Part shown: piece after piece, positions 11,396-20,556 of the stretch
Position numbering within the stretch: the first letter of the stretch is position 1
Layout: each line of letters starts with the position of its first letter
Source: Psychrobacter sp. JCM 18902
Lineage (GTDB): Bacteria > Pseudomonadota > Gammaproteobacteria > Pseudomonadales > Moraxellaceae
DNA: 64,000 bases
NCBI RefSeq assembly: GCF_904846615.1
Contig: NZ_CAJHBK010000001.1
Span: 2,356,001-2,420,000 of the forward strand
Reading direction: 5' to 3'
Position numbers and translations under genes: made by a program
The notes under the pieces: model-generated
The model's database searches: none
What the model saw: only the letters and a program-made list of their open reading frames with translations
Told to the model about the DNA's origin: nothing

Positions 11396-11426
11396 TAGCA
11401 ATTTGCCATTCAATGGCAAATTGCTA
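11396..11426. repeat. Perfect 31-bp palindrome downstream of tig
   Basis: TAGCAATTTGCCATT (11396-11410), one central base, AATGGCAAATTGCTA (11412-11426): arms of 15 bp with no mismatch. It starts 15 bp past the tig stop and has no T-run, so it is not a classical terminator by itself; it may be a 3'-end stabilising hairpin or a protein site. Confidence 0.8.
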
Positions 11427-11454
11427 ATCTCAATCTAAACATGCTCTAACGCAA

Positions 11455-11484
11455 TGCTCTAACATATATGTTAGGGCATTTTTA
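11455..11484 (+). terminator. Rho-independent terminator of tig
   Basis: TGCTCTAACAT (11455-11465) pairs with ATGTTAGGGCA (11468-11478), one G-T pair, followed by TTTTTATT. Confidence 0.75.
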
Positions 11485-11815
11485 TTGGGGATTTATATGC
11501 TATCTTTATGGACAGTTTATAACCAAGCCCCTTGATAAATGGTTACAGACGCCTTATTAATAGTGAGTCAATCATTTTATTAATAGCACTCATGTTATAA
11601 ATAGAAAATTATTTTTCACATGAAAAAGTTACTATTGCCTCAATAAAAAAGTTACCATTAGCTCAATTATTTTTAGCGATATCTGGCGCTTATTATTCCA
11701 GCCAGCGAATATTATTAAAAAGCGGCAACATCTAGCATGATGAGCAGCCATACAAGCGTAGCCGCTCGCTAGCTTCAATCCCTTTATTTTATGTACTTAT
11801 AAACAGGACATCTTT

Positions 11816-12520
11816 ATGACAGATTATGATCGCATCACTGCCAACCCACATTTTGATATGCTGATGAGTGCGCATAATGACGCACAAGGCATGCAATATA
11901 CCCAAAGCGCCCCTCAAGCTGCGCATGCAGCATTAGTACCAATGGTCGTTGAACAATCCTCTCGCGGTGAACGCTCGTTTGATATTTTCTCGCGTCTATT
12001 GCGTGAGCGCGTTATCTTTTTGACCGGTCAAGTCGAAGACCATATGGCCAATCTGATTGTTGCACAGTTGCTATTTTTAGAAGCAGAAAACCCAGACAAA
12101 GACATTCACTTGTATATCAATTCACCAGGCGGCTCAGTGAGTGCGGGCTTGGCAATCTTTGATACCATGAACTTCATCAAACCTGAAGTATCGACCATCT
12201 GTATGGGCGGCGCTTATAGCATGGGCTCGTTCTTGCTCGCGGCTGGTCAAAAAGGCAAGCGTTACTCTCTTGCCAATGCTCGTGTCATGATTCATCAGCC
12301 TTCAGGCGGCGCGCAAGGTCAAGCAACCGATATCGAAATTAATGCGCGTGAAATTCTAAAAACGCGTGCCCGTTTAAATGAGATTTTGGCAGAACGTACT
12401 GGTCAACCATTAGAGAAAATTGAAAAAGACGTTGAGCGTGACTTTTGGTTAGATGCGAAAGAAGCCAAAGAATACGGTCTGGTTGATGAAGTATTAGAGC
12501 GCCGCCCTACTTCTTTATAA
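11816..12520 (+). CDS. clpP: ATP-dependent Clp protease proteolytic subunit
   Basis: Serine peptidase that forms the proteolytic barrel working with ClpX (and ClpA). It is 234 residues, about 25-30 longer at the N-terminus than the E. coli protein. The catalytic triad is visible: Ser135 in [14 protein letters not shown], His160 in [10 protein letters not shown] and Asp209 in VERDFWLD. The [14 protein letters not shown] segment lines the substrate channel. AGGACATCTTT precedes the ATG, which supports this start despite the long N-terminus; the first residues may be a removed propeptide. clpX follows 115 bp downstream. Confidence 0.97.
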   Translation: MTDYDRITANPHFDMLMSAHNDAQGMQYTQSAPQAAHAALVPMVVEQSSRGERSFDIFSRLLRERVIFLTGQVEDHMANLIVAQLLFLEAENPDKDIHLYINSPGGSVSAGLAIFDTMNFIKPEVSTICMGGAYSMGSFLLAAGQKGKRYSLANARVMIHQPSGGAQGQATDIEINAREILKTRARLNEILAERTGQPLEKIEKDVERDFWLDAKEAKEYGLVDEVLERRPTSL

Positions 12521-12635
12521 TTACCGCATAAGAGCAAAAGCTTTGATGGGCATCAAAAGCCTGAGCGTTATACGTTTTGGCTTTGATGTAAAAAATCAAA
12601 ATATTTGTAAGTTTTAAATTTTAGGAGCGCCTTTT

Positions 12636-13949
12636 ATGGCAGAAGATAACACCCCGCATTGCTCGTTTTGCGGCAAAGCCAAAAGCGATGTACAGCAGCT
12701 GATTGCCGCTGACGATGCCAATATCTGTAATGAATGTATTGAGCTATGTACCGATTTGATCGCTGATAGCGCTGAAGATGGCGATGATGACAGCGACATT
12801 GATACGTCTTGGGTCAATAAAAAGCTACCAACGCCAAAAGAGCTGCGTGCCAAGCTTGATGAATACGTCATTGGACAAGACGCTGCTAAAAAAGCACTAG
12901 CAGTTGCCGTTTATAACCATTATAAGCGTCTAAAAGTTAGCCAAACCTTAGCCAATGACAGCAAAAAAGCGAAGATTGGCGCTGACGATGCCATGGTTGA
13001 ATTGGCTAAGAGCAATATCTTGTTGATTGGCCCAACGGGTTCTGGTAAGACTCTACTCGCGCAAACCTTGGCTCGCCTACTGGATGTGCCTTTTGCGATG
13101 GCCGATGCGACGACCTTGACCGAGGCCGGTTATGTCGGTGAAGATGTCGAAAACATCGTGCAAAAACTACTACAAGCATCAGATTATGATGTCAGTAAAG
13201 CGGAACAAGGCATCATCTATATCGATGAGATTGATAAAATCAGTAAAAAAGGCGACAACCCGTCTATCACCCGTGATGTGTCAGGCGAAGGCGTACAGCA
13301 AGCATTGCTAAAGCTTATCGAAGGTACGGTCGCTGCCATTCCGCCACATGGTGGTCGTAAGCATCCACAGCAAGAGCTGATCCAAGTTGATACGAGTAAC
13401 ATCTTAATCATCGTCGGTGGGGCGTTTGCCGGTCTTGATGCGGTTATTCAGCAGCGTACAGAAAAAGGCGGTATCGGCTTTAATGCGGATGTCAGCTCAA
13501 AAGACGATAGCAAACGCAGCTCAGAATTACTGCAACAAGTAGAGCCTGAAGATTTGATCAAATTTGGTCTTATTCCTGAGCTCATCGGTCGTCTTCCTGT
13601 TCTTGCTGCGCTCACAGAGCTGGACGAAGAAGCATTGGTTCAGATATTGACGGAACCAAAAAACGCTTTGGTTAAGCAATATAAGTATCTGTTTGATATG
13701 GAAGGCGCCGACATAAGCTTTACCAAAGAAGCGCTCGATGCGATTGCCAAAAAAGCTATGGCGCGTAAGACTGGTGCTCGCGGACTACGTTCTATCGTTG
13801 AAAATGCGCTCCTTGAGACTATGTACGAGTTGCCTTCGATGAAAAACGCCAAGACTGTCATCGTCGATGAGCAAGTGATTAATGAAGGTAAAACACCTGA
13901 AATAATCTTTTCTACCGACGACTCAGAGCAAATAGCGATCGACGCTTAG
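12636..13949 (+). CDS. clpX: ATP-dependent Clp protease ATP-binding subunit ClpX
   Basis: AAA+ unfoldase that recognises tagged substrates and feeds them to ClpP. It is 437 residues. The N-terminal zinc-binding domain has Cys9, Cys12, Cys31 and Cys34. Walker A is GPTGSGKT (132-139), and Walker B lies in [10 protein letters not shown]. The ClpP-docking IGF tripeptide is present in [10 protein letters not shown]. The arginine-finger region and sensor-2 motif ([12 protein letters not shown]) are intact. The start is preceded by TTTAGGAGCGCC. It lies 115 bp after clpP with no terminator between them that I could see, so the two are likely cotranscribed. Confidence 0.98.
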   Translation: MAEDNTPHCSFCGKAKSDVQQLIAADDANICNECIELCTDLIADSAEDGDDDSDIDTSWVNKKLPTPKELRAKLDEYVIGQDAAKKALAVAVYNHYKRLKVSQTLANDSKKAKIGADDAMVELAKSNILLIGPTGSGKTLLAQTLARLLDVPFAMADATTLTEAGYVGEDVENIVQKLLQASDYDVSKAEQGIIYIDEIDKISKKGDNPSITRDVSGEGVQQALLKLIEGTVAAIPPHGGRKHPQQELIQVDTSNILIIVGGAFAGLDAVIQQRTEKGGIGFNADVSSKDDSKRSSELLQQVEPEDLIKFGLIPELIGRLPVLAALTELDEEALVQILTEPKNALVKQYKYLFDMEGADISFTKEALDAIAKKAMARKTGARGLRSIVENALLETMYELPSMKNAKTVIVDEQVINEGKTPEIIFSTDDSEQIAIDA

Positions 13950-13991
13950 CGATTGTTATCAGCTTTATTAAAACTGTCATTGAAATAAAGG

Positions 13992-14023
13992 CGTCTAGCA
14001 TATCTTATGCTAGACGTTTTTTT
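13992..14023 (+). terminator. Rho-independent terminator of clpX
   Basis: CGTCTAGCATA, loop TCT, TATGCTAGACG, then seven T: an 11-bp perfect stem. Confidence 0.92.
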
Positions 14024-14174
14024 ATGGCTGCTCACTTATGATCTTTTTATGATAGCTAATGTATGAGTAAAGTGACAGCGGCGTCTATCAATCGTTCATA
14101 GCTAAAGCCACAAAGCATGCTAAGGTAAATGTGCTACCAACACCTATCACTGATGAAACAAAGGACTGTTTATC

Positions 14175-15185
14175 ATGCTTAACAATTTTACTTCTATCGC
14201 AACCTCATTACGTCAACACTTGCCTTTTCATACCACGATAGACCAAAATATTACTCCTTATTATCATAATCATGTCGCGGCTATTACGGGTGCAGGCTCT
14301 GGTATGGGGCGCGAGTTGGCTATTCATTTGGCAAAGATGGGCTGCCACGTGGCGCTCTCTGATATCAACGCGGTGCAACTGGCACAGACCAAAGAATTGC
14401 TCGTCGGTTATGATATCAAAGCGACTATGACGGTGCTTGATGTCTCAGACAATAAAGCCGTGGAAGCGTGGGCAGATAGCGTCATGGCAGACCATGGCAA
14501 AGTGAACTTCATCTTTAATAATGCAGGCGTGGCGCTATATTCGACCGTAGAAGGCAGTAGCCTTAGCGAGCTTGAATGGGTCATGGACATCAATTTTTGG
14601 GGTGTGGTCTATGGCACCAAGGCATTTTTGCCATTGATTAAAAACAGTGTTAAACACAGCGAATCGACAAATGGCAGCAAAAAAAACAGATCACTCCAAT
14701 TTAATGAGCATGGTCACATCATTAATATCTCAAGCCTGTTTGGCTTGACCGCGCAGCCGTCACAATCTGCGTATAACGCCAGTAAATTTGCTGTACGCGG
14801 CTTTACTGAAAGCTTGCGTCAAGAGTTAGATATTCAGCGCTGCGGTGTGTCAGCGACCTGTATTCATCCCGGTGGGATTAAAACCAATATTGCCAATAGT
14901 GCCCGTGGCAATGATAGTATCAATGATATTGGCATGCGTACTGGCCCCAAAGCCATTCAGAGCTTTAATAAATTCCTGAAATTTGATGCAAGCAATGCCG
15001 CTTGGATTATTTTGCAGGCTGCCGTGACCAATCAACCGCGCTGTCTTATTGGCAATGATGCCAAGATAATCGACGCGGTACAGCGTGTCTTTCCAGCGAC
15101 ATACAGTCAAATATTGAACGATGTCCATAAGCTCTCTCGTAAGCTCAAACCACGCCGCCATAAAAAACCAAGCACACCAAAATAA
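14175..15185 (+). CDS. Short-chain dehydrogenase/reductase
   Basis: NAD(P)-dependent SDR-family oxidoreductase of 336 residues with a Rossmann fold. The cofactor site is AAITGAGSGMGRELA (about 35-49), the structural NNAG motif is FNNAGVALY, the catalytic Ser is in INISSLFG, and the catalytic Tyr-Lys pair is in AYNASKFAVRGF. About 30 N-terminal residues precede the fold and a basic C-terminal tail (RRHKKPSTPK) follows it. AAAGGACTGTTTATC precedes the ATG. The substrate cannot be read from sequence; similar Moraxellaceae proteins are annotated as acyl- or hydroxyacyl-type dehydrogenases, so a lipid substrate is only a guess. Confidence 0.85.
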   Translation: MLNNFTSIATSLRQHLPFHTTIDQNITPYYHNHVAAITGAGSGMGRELAIHLAKMGCHVALSDINAVQLAQTKELLVGYDIKATMTVLDVSDNKAVEAWADSVMADHGKVNFIFNNAGVALYSTVEGSSLSELEWVMDINFWGVVYGTKAFLPLIKNSVKHSESTNGSKKNRSLQFNEHGHIINISSLFGLTAQPSQSAYNASKFAVRGFTESLRQELDIQRCGVSATCIHPGGIKTNIANSARGNDSINDIGMRTGPKAIQSFNKFLKFDASNAAWIILQAAVTNQPRCLIGNDAKIIDAVQRVFPATYSQILNDVHKLSRKLKPRRHKKPSTPK

Positions 15186-15514
15186 TATATTCTAAGAGTA
15201 TTTGCCCACAAAAAAGCGCTTAAATATTGATAATATTTAAGCGCTTTTTTGATCGATAGAATGTCAATACTGTCTTTCAATATCGTTCTTCATACGGTAT
15301 GAAATTAATTCATATCTCTCTAAAGCCAAAACACTTTATCTATTTATATACTTTAAGTATTTAATATTTGATACAATTATGTTTCTAGCAACTTACAGAT
15401 TGATGAATCATTCAGATTTTTGCACAAAAATTAAGATTACTTCTGTCATTTTGACAGCTAAATTATCATAAAAATATATTATTACATATTATTTTTGATA
15501 ATAAGGATATTCCA
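15186..15514. other. Intergenic region SDR / tsdA-like gene
   Basis: The 329-bp gap holds the terminator at 15210-15250; the rest is AT-rich with no gene and presumably holds the promoter of the cytochrome gene. Confidence 0.5.
15210..15250. terminator. Terminator downstream of SDR gene
   Basis: AAAAAAGCGCTTAAATATT, loop GAT, AATATTTAAGCGCTTTTTT: a perfect inverted repeat of 19 bp arms. Confidence 0.92.
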
Positions 15515-16465
15515 ATGAAAATACTTTTAAGGGTCAAACCCTCTTCCTCCGTTTTACTGGCTGCTATCTTTGCTATTGGTGCGGTTAGCCTGTCAGGCTG
15601 TAGTGAATCAGATACCAAGGCTGTCGACCGTATCGAAGAAGCTGAAGCATTAGCCCGCGTTAAGTCACTTGAGGCACGTGCCGCAGAAATTAAAGACGAG
15701 ATGGCTGCAAATCCAAGCGCCAAACTGAGCGTTAGCATGCCAGATGAGTCCACTATTCCAGATGATGAGTTCGGCGCAGCAGTACGTCGCGGCTTACAAA
15801 TCGCCAATCATACTTATAAAGAGATGCCTGACAATGTCGGCAACCAGTTGAACTGTACCAGCTGTCACTTGGGTAACGGCTCAGAGGCCTACGCGGCGCC
15901 TTGGAATGGCATGCCGGGTATTTATCCTATTTATCGTTCACGTGCTGGTCGCGTGAATTCAATACAAGAGCGCATCAATGGCTGTTTTGAACGCTCAATG
16001 AATGGCAAAGCGCTTGACCTAGGTTCAGATGATATGAATGCGATGGTGTCTTATATGAGCTGGCTATCACAGGGCTTGCCTTATGGCGTCTCGCCTGAAG
16101 GTCGCAGTTTTGTTAAGGTAGATAAAACTTTAGAGCCAAATACGGACAATGGCAAAAAGCTGTTTGCTGAAAAATGTAGCGTTTGCCATGGTGAAAATGG
16201 CGAAGGTCAATATAACGACGATGGCACTTATATCTATCCAGCAGTAGCCGGAGACAAGTCCTTTAACGATGGTGCAGGTATGGCGCGGACTTATACAGCA
16301 GCGGCCTTTATCAAAGGCAAAATGCCCTTTGGTCAAGGTAACTCGCTTAGTGACCAAGAAGCGGTCGATATTGCCGCTTACTTTACCCATCTGCCGCGAC
16401 CTATCAAAGCCAACAAAGATAAAGACTGGCCCAATGGTGATGCCCCTAAAGATGTACGCCGCTAA
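15515..16465 (+). CDS. tsdA: TsdA-like dihaem cytochrome c (thiosulfate dehydrogenase)
   Basis: Probable periplasmic thiosulfate dehydrogenase that oxidises thiosulfate to tetrathionate. The 316-residue protein has a signal peptide ending in a lipobox (SLSGC, Cys29), so it is likely lipid-anchored. Haem site 1 is CTSCH (114-118), followed by the family motif RINGCFERSMNG, whose Cys157 matches the unusual distal Cys ligand of catalytic haem 1 in TsdA. Haem site 2 is CSVCH (221-225), and the Lys269-Met270 pair in KGKMPFG corresponds to the Lys/Met pair known for ligand switching at haem 2. AAGGATATTCCA precedes the ATG. No tsdB or sox genes are next to it; it appears to be a single-gene unit. 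Confidence 0.87.
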   Translation: MKILLRVKPSSSVLLAAIFAIGAVSLSGCSESDTKAVDRIEEAEALARVKSLEARAAEIKDEMAANPSAKLSVSMPDESTIPDDEFGAAVRRGLQIANHTYKEMPDNVGNQLNCTSCHLGNGSEAYAAPWNGMPGIYPIYRSRAGRVNSIQERINGCFERSMNGKALDLGSDDMNAMVSYMSWLSQGLPYGVSPEGRSFVKVDKTLEPNTDNGKKLFAEKCSVCHGENGEGQYNDDGTYIYPAVAGDKSFNDGAGMARTYTAAAFIKGKMPFGQGNSLSDQEAVDIAAYFTHLPRPIKANKDKDWPNGDAPKDVRR

Positions 16466-16492
16466 TTAAAACAAGCTCATAATTTATATAGT

Positions 16493-16527
16493 AAAAAAGC
16501 CCAGTTATTTAATAGCTGGGCTTTTTT
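16493..16527. terminator. Bidirectional terminator between tsdA and EIIC-like gene
   Basis: AAAAAAGCCCAGTTA, short loop, TAGCTGGGCTTTTTT; a 10-bp core stem with one G-T pair between converging genes. Confidence 0.9.
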
Positions 16528-16568
16528 ATTATTGATAGTTAGGACAGTTTGCGTCCTTTATCTTTAAT

Positions 16569-17669
16569 TTAAGGCAATTTCATATCACCATCAACCAGCC
16601 AGCCCACGCGGCGCATCACATGAGCGACCACCCCTGCAATTAGGGCAGGTAATACAAACATCAACAGGATAATCGCTGTCCATAATTGGCCCGTACTCAT
16701 GATGTCTTGTGACGCTTCAATCACTCCAAATACGCCGACCAATCCGGCGGTACCCATACCCGCACCCGTTGCCGTACATGCCAGTCCAAAACCTACTGTC
16801 GCGATAGGACCAACGATGGCGCTGGCAATCACAGCAGGCAATAACACCAGCGGTTTTTTTAACACATTAGGAATCTGTAGCATACTGGTGCCCAGACCTT
16901 GAGATATCACGCCACTGACGCCGTTGTCTTTATAGCTTGCAACGGCAAAGCCAATCATGTGTGCCGCACAGCCTACCACTGCTGCCCCGCCTGCTACGCC
17001 ACCAAGCCCAATTGCGATACAAATAGCAGCGCTGGACGTTGGCAAAGTCAATAAAATACCCACCACCACTGCAATCACAATACCCATTAACAGAGGCTGT
17101 AACTCGGTGGCCGCTTGAATACCTTGACCAATGGCAGCGACCGCAGCGACGATAGGTGGATTCAGTAGTGCGCAAACTGCTAATGCTACCGCGCATACCA
17201 ATAAAGGAACCAATAGAATATCAAGCTTGGTTTTGCCAGCGACCCAAGTACCAGCACGATAAGCAAATACCGAGGTCAAATACGCCCCTATCGGATTGCC
17301 CGGTAACGCGGCAAAGGTCGCAGGTCCGCCTACTTGGGGCGTAAATAACGTCCCTGCCATTAATGCTTCAGAGTGTGCGCCAAGCATACCCGCCACCAAG
17401 CAGCTGAGCATGACGAGCGTCGGTGCTTTAAGGTAATAGGCGATACCTACTCCGATACCTGCACCCATTAGTACTGAGGCAAGCTTGCCCACCGCAACCA
17501 ATGCGGGCAAATCTAACCAGCCACCGATTTGCGAGATGATTAGACCAGCAATCAATGTGACAAATAGCCCTAAAGCCATGCCAGTAAACGCATCAATAAA
17601 ATACTTTTGGAAAAATGCTTTAATAAAGCTGGTAGGCGGTGTTGCTAAATGAGAGACTGTCATAGCCAT
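16569..17669 (-). CDS. EIIC-like multi-pass membrane protein (PTS_EIIC_2 type)
   Basis: A very hydrophobic 366-residue protein with about ten predicted membrane segments, rich in Gly and Ala. Segments such as GLFVTLIAGLIISQIGGW, VGKLASVLMGAGIGVGIAY, GGPATFAALPGNPIGAYL and GIGLGGVAGGAAVVGCAAHM match the family often annotated as PTS sugar transporter subunit IIC (PF13303-like). No EIIA, EIIB, EI or HPr gene is nearby. The family lacks the cytoplasmic phosphorylated domains, so a phosphotransferase role is doubtful; it may be an independent transporter or have a regulatory role. The ATG at 17669 is used; an in-frame ATG two codons on (17663) is an alternative. Confidence 0.7.
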   Translation of the reverse strand: MAMTVSHLATPPTSFIKAFFQKYFIDAFTGMALGLFVTLIAGLIISQIGGWLDLPALVAVGKLASVLMGAGIGVGIAYYLKAPTLVMLSCLVAGMLGAHSEALMAGTLFTPQVGGPATFAALPGNPIGAYLTSVFAYRAGTWVAGKTKLDILLVPLLVCAVALAVCALLNPPIVAAVAAIGQGIQAATELQPLLMGIVIAVVVGILLTLPTSSAAICIAIGLGGVAGGAAVVGCAAHMIGFAVASYKDNGVSGVISQGLGTSMLQIPNVLKKPLVLLPAVIASAIVGPIATVGFGLACTATGAGMGTAGLVGVFGVIEASQDIMSTGQLWTAIILLMFVLPALIAGVVAHVMRRVGWLVDGDMKLP

Positions 17670-17738
17670 GCTCTTTATAAAATTTTTGATGAAAGGTAAT
17701 AAACCAACAGAAAAATAACTTTGCTAAAAATCAGAGAT

Positions 17739-17768
17739 AAAAAAAACGTCATTGCGACGCTTTTTTTA
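17739..17768 (-). terminator. Terminator of SPOR-protein transcript
   Basis: On the minus strand AAGCGTC, loop GCAAT, GACGTTT, followed by T residues; short 7-bp stem with one G-T pair, about 40 bp past the SPOR stop codon. Confidence 0.6.
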
Positions 17769-17808
17769 TTATTCATAAAGAACTATAACTGTCATTAAAC
17801 AGCGCAAC

Positions 17809-18624
17809 TTAACGACGCTGTTCAACAATAATGGAGTCAATACCGTTATTCTGTAGGCGCTGCTGAGCAGTGGTTACTGCTTGGCGGTTATTCATCGGGC
17901 GAGAAATAACTTGATAGATTGGCAAACCATTACCCGTCGTATTCTTGACCACGCGAGCGTCTACACCTGCCATCAACACTTGAGCACGGCGGCGATCTGC
18001 TTCATCCGCATCACCGAAGCTGTTGATCTGCAAAATATAAGTTGCCGCAGGTTTTGCAGCCTGAACGCTAGCAGTACCTGCGCCTGCATTATTGGTAGAC
18101 GTATTATTGCTACTAGCAGGCGTCGATCCATCATAGGTCGCATCTTCTTCAACGATCACAATGTCATCGCCGCTATTACTGGTAGCAGCGTTATTTCCAC
18201 GACTGGGCGCAATGACCGTGTTTTCAGAGATACCAAAGTTACCAGTATCATCATTGCGACTGGCTGAACCATCTTCAGGTTGAGTCACCACCACATCAGG
18301 CTCAAAGGCACTGATATCCCCTATGCGGTCATTGCCTGTATCAGCAATATCTTCATCAGGAATAGTCGCCATCTCTTGATTGGGCAAAATATCATAGAAC
18401 TCATAATCACCATTATCAGTATCAGTGTCGACACGTGGCTGTACCTGACGATCAGGATCATTACCAGCGGTGCTGTCAGCAGGACTGAAATCAAATAATG
18501 GTGACAAGTATATAAACACCCCTATCATAAGGGTCAATACAGCCCCGACAAACATCCACAATAAGCCTGATACGCTACTTGTTTTGCGTTTTTCAGTCGC
18601 ACCTTTAGGTTTTTTGGCTAGCAT
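17809..18624 (-). CDS. SPOR-domain inner-membrane protein
   Basis: A bitopic membrane protein of 271 residues. A basic N-terminus (MLAKKPKGATEKRKTSS) precedes one membrane helix at about 21-43. A long, acidic, low-complexity periplasmic linker (about 45-185, rich in Asp, Asn, Ser and Thr) leads to a C-terminal SPOR domain (about 190-268: TYILQINSFGDADEADRRRA, VSRPMNNRQAVTTAQQRL). SPOR domains bind denuded glycan strands at division septa, so the protein probably takes part in cell division. The gene lies 102 bp downstream of argS on the same strand, a common arrangement for FtsN-like or DedD-like proteins; it may be this organism's FtsN-type protein (inference). Confidence 0.87.
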   Translation of the reverse strand: MLAKKPKGATEKRKTSSVSGLLWMFVGAVLTLMIGVFIYLSPLFDFSPADSTAGNDPDRQVQPRVDTDTDNGDYEFYDILPNQEMATIPDEDIADTGNDRIGDISAFEPDVVVTQPEDGSASRNDDTGNFGISENTVIAPSRGNNAATSNSGDDIVIVEEDATYDGSTPASSNNTSTNNAGAGTASVQAAKPAATYILQINSFGDADEADRRRAQVLMAGVDARVVKNTTGNGLPIYQVISRPMNNRQAVTTAQQRLQNNGIDSIIVEQRR

Positions 18625-18726
18625 GGATCTGGTTCTCCCTACTGAATCTAACTATCATCAAATTATGGCTGGCAGTCATCTATACTCATACTACATGTTA
18701 GAAAGTTACTATATACTAGAAAAAAA

Positions 18727-20556
18727 CTACATGTTAGATGGTGCCGACAACCCTAACAAACTAAGACCATTGGCCAATACTTGACGTACGGCTTTAGACA
18801 AACGCAAACGGGCTTGCATCAATTCCATCTCATCCAAGCTTGGTGTCTCACCTGAGGTCAAACTCACTGGCAAAATGCGATTACTGTCATACCAACCATG
18901 AAATAGCGCTGCCAACTCTTTAAGATAGTTGGTCAAGACATGTGGCTCATAACCCGTCGCGGCGCGTAATAATGTCGCTGGATATCCTGCTAATAATTTA
19001 ATCAGCTCGTCTTCGTTTGATGCGCTAAGTAAGTTTTGATGTTCTAAACCAATCGCATCGTCTACCACAAGACTACTGTTCTGTAGCTTTTCTAATACTC
19101 GGCAAACACGGGCATGCGCGTATTGAATGTAATACACTTGATTGTCTTTGCTTTGTGATTTAGCCAGCTCCAGATCAAAATCAATATGCACTTCAGGCTT
19201 ACGGGCGACATAATAAAAACGCGCGGCGTCGTTACCAACTTCGGTACGTAAATCGCGCAGGGTGACAAATTGACCTGAGCGCGAGGACATTTGCACTTTT
19301 TCACTGCCACGCCATAGTGCAACAAATTGCACAAGCACCACATCTAAACGCTCGGCATCAATACCAAGCGCCAATAAAGCGGCTTTTACGCGTGGCACAT
19401 AACCATGATGATCGGCACCCCAAACATTGACCACTTTATCAAAACCACGATCAAATTTGTTTTTGTGATAGGCAATATCAGAAGCAAAATAAGTAGATTG
19501 ACCATTGGCACGGCGCACAACACGGTCTTTTTCATCACCAAAATCGGTTGATTTAAACCAAATATTACCGTCTTTTTCGTACAGATAACCTTTTTCATCT
19601 AAGGTTTGCAAGACTGGCTCAATCTCGCTATCGATCGATCTTTCGCTAAACCAGCACTCGTAGCGCACACCAAAGTCATTTAAGTCATCTTTGATATCGG
19701 CTAAAATACTGCTCAATGCCGCATTTAAAAACAGCTCATAACCCTCGCCAAGCAAGGCTTTACTGTTAGCAATTAGGCCATCAATATGCGCTTCTTTGTC
19801 ACCTGATAGCAATGTTTTTTCGCCGTCCGCATTAATCTCAAACTCCGCATCTGCTGGCACATCTTTGGCGATTGCTGCAAAGCTATGAACGTAATGATCA
19901 CCGTGTTGCGCTTTTAACGTTTGGGCGATGTCACTGACATAATCACCTTGATAGCCATTGACTGGGAAGATTATTTTCTCACCGTTGCTTTCCAGATAAC
20001 GCAAATAGGTACTGGTCGCCAAGATATCCATTTGACGACCGGCGTCATTGACATAATATTCACGCGTGACGTCATAACCAATCGCTTCCAGCAGGTTTGC
20101 CACGCTCATACCGAACGCTGCACCGCGACCGTGCCCAACGTGCAAACTTGACGTTGGATTGGCAGAGACAAACTCAACCTGAATTTTTTGCCCGTCAAAC
20201 TGATCGCTTAAACCAAAGCGATCTTGCAAGGCAAAGATATCATCTAATACCGCAAATTTGGCTTCCGCATTTAAGAACACGTTAATAAAGCCTGGACCTG
20301 CGATTTCTACTTGGCGAATGTCTTGGTTTTTAGGCAGCGCATTGACGATTTTTTCGGCAAGCTGTCGTGGATTGACCTTGGCAGCTTTGGCCGCTGTCAG
20401 CGCGATATTACTGGCAAAATCACCATGGCTTAAGTCTTTAGTACGGGTGATTTGGCTATTATTTTGCCAATCGCTTGGTAACGTGCCATCTGCTTGTAGG
20501 GTTCGAATCGCATCATTAAATAGTGATGCAAGTGTATCAATTTGGGCTTGTGACAT
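18727..20556 (-). CDS. argS: Arginyl-tRNA synthetase
   Basis: Class I aminoacyl-tRNA synthetase charging tRNA-Arg. It is 609 residues, somewhat longer than the E. coli protein (577). The N-terminal Add1 domain has HGDFASNIAL (about 44-53) and the tRNA D-loop-binding fold. The catalytic domain begins with VEFVSANPTSSLHVGHGRGA, with HVGH at 139-142 as the HIGH motif. The second motif is degenerate (SSRSGQFVTLRDL), as in many ArgRS. The C-terminal DALR anticodon-binding domain has YAHARVCRVLEKL and LRLSKAVRQVLANGL. The SPOR gene follows after 102 bp, likely in one operon. Confidence 0.97.
   Translation of the reverse strand: MSQAQIDTLASLFNDAIRTLQADGTLPSDWQNNSQITRTKDLSHGDFASNIALTAAKAAKVNPRQLAEKIVNALPKNQDIRQVEIAGPGFINVFLNAEAKFAVLDDIFALQDRFGLSDQFDGQKIQVEFVSANPTSSLHVGHGRGAAFGMSVANLLEAIGYDVTREYYVNDAGRQMDILATSTYLRYLESNGEKIIFPVNGYQGDYVSDIAQTLKAQHGDHYVHSFAAIAKDVPADAEFEINADGEKTLLSGDKEAHIDGLIANSKALLGEGYELFLNAALSSILADIKDDLNDFGVRYECWFSERSIDSEIEPVLQTLDEKGYLYEKDGNIWFKSTDFGDEKDRVVRRANGQSTYFASDIAYHKNKFDRGFDKVVNVWGADHHGYVPRVKAALLALGIDAERLDVVLVQFVALWRGSEKVQMSSRSGQFVTLRDLRTEVGNDAARFYYVARKPEVHIDFDLELAKSQSKDNQVYYIQYAHARVCRVLEKLQNSSLVVDDAIGLEHQNLLSASNEDELIKLLAGYPATLLRAATGYEPHVLTNYLKELAALFHGWYDSNRILPVSLTSGETPSLDEMELMQARLRLSKAVRQVLANGLSLLGLSAPSNM

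Larger units (their letters stand above)
11381..11815. other. tig-clpP intergenic region
   Basis: The 435-bp gap holds the 31-bp palindrome and the tig terminator in its first 105 bp. The rest is AT-rich, shows no gene, and should include the clpP promoter. Confidence 0.5.

Noticed and set aside
18691-18738. Repeated CTACATGTTAGA near the argS stop
   Set aside because: A 12-bp direct repeat with no further copies seen; likely chance or minor slippage.
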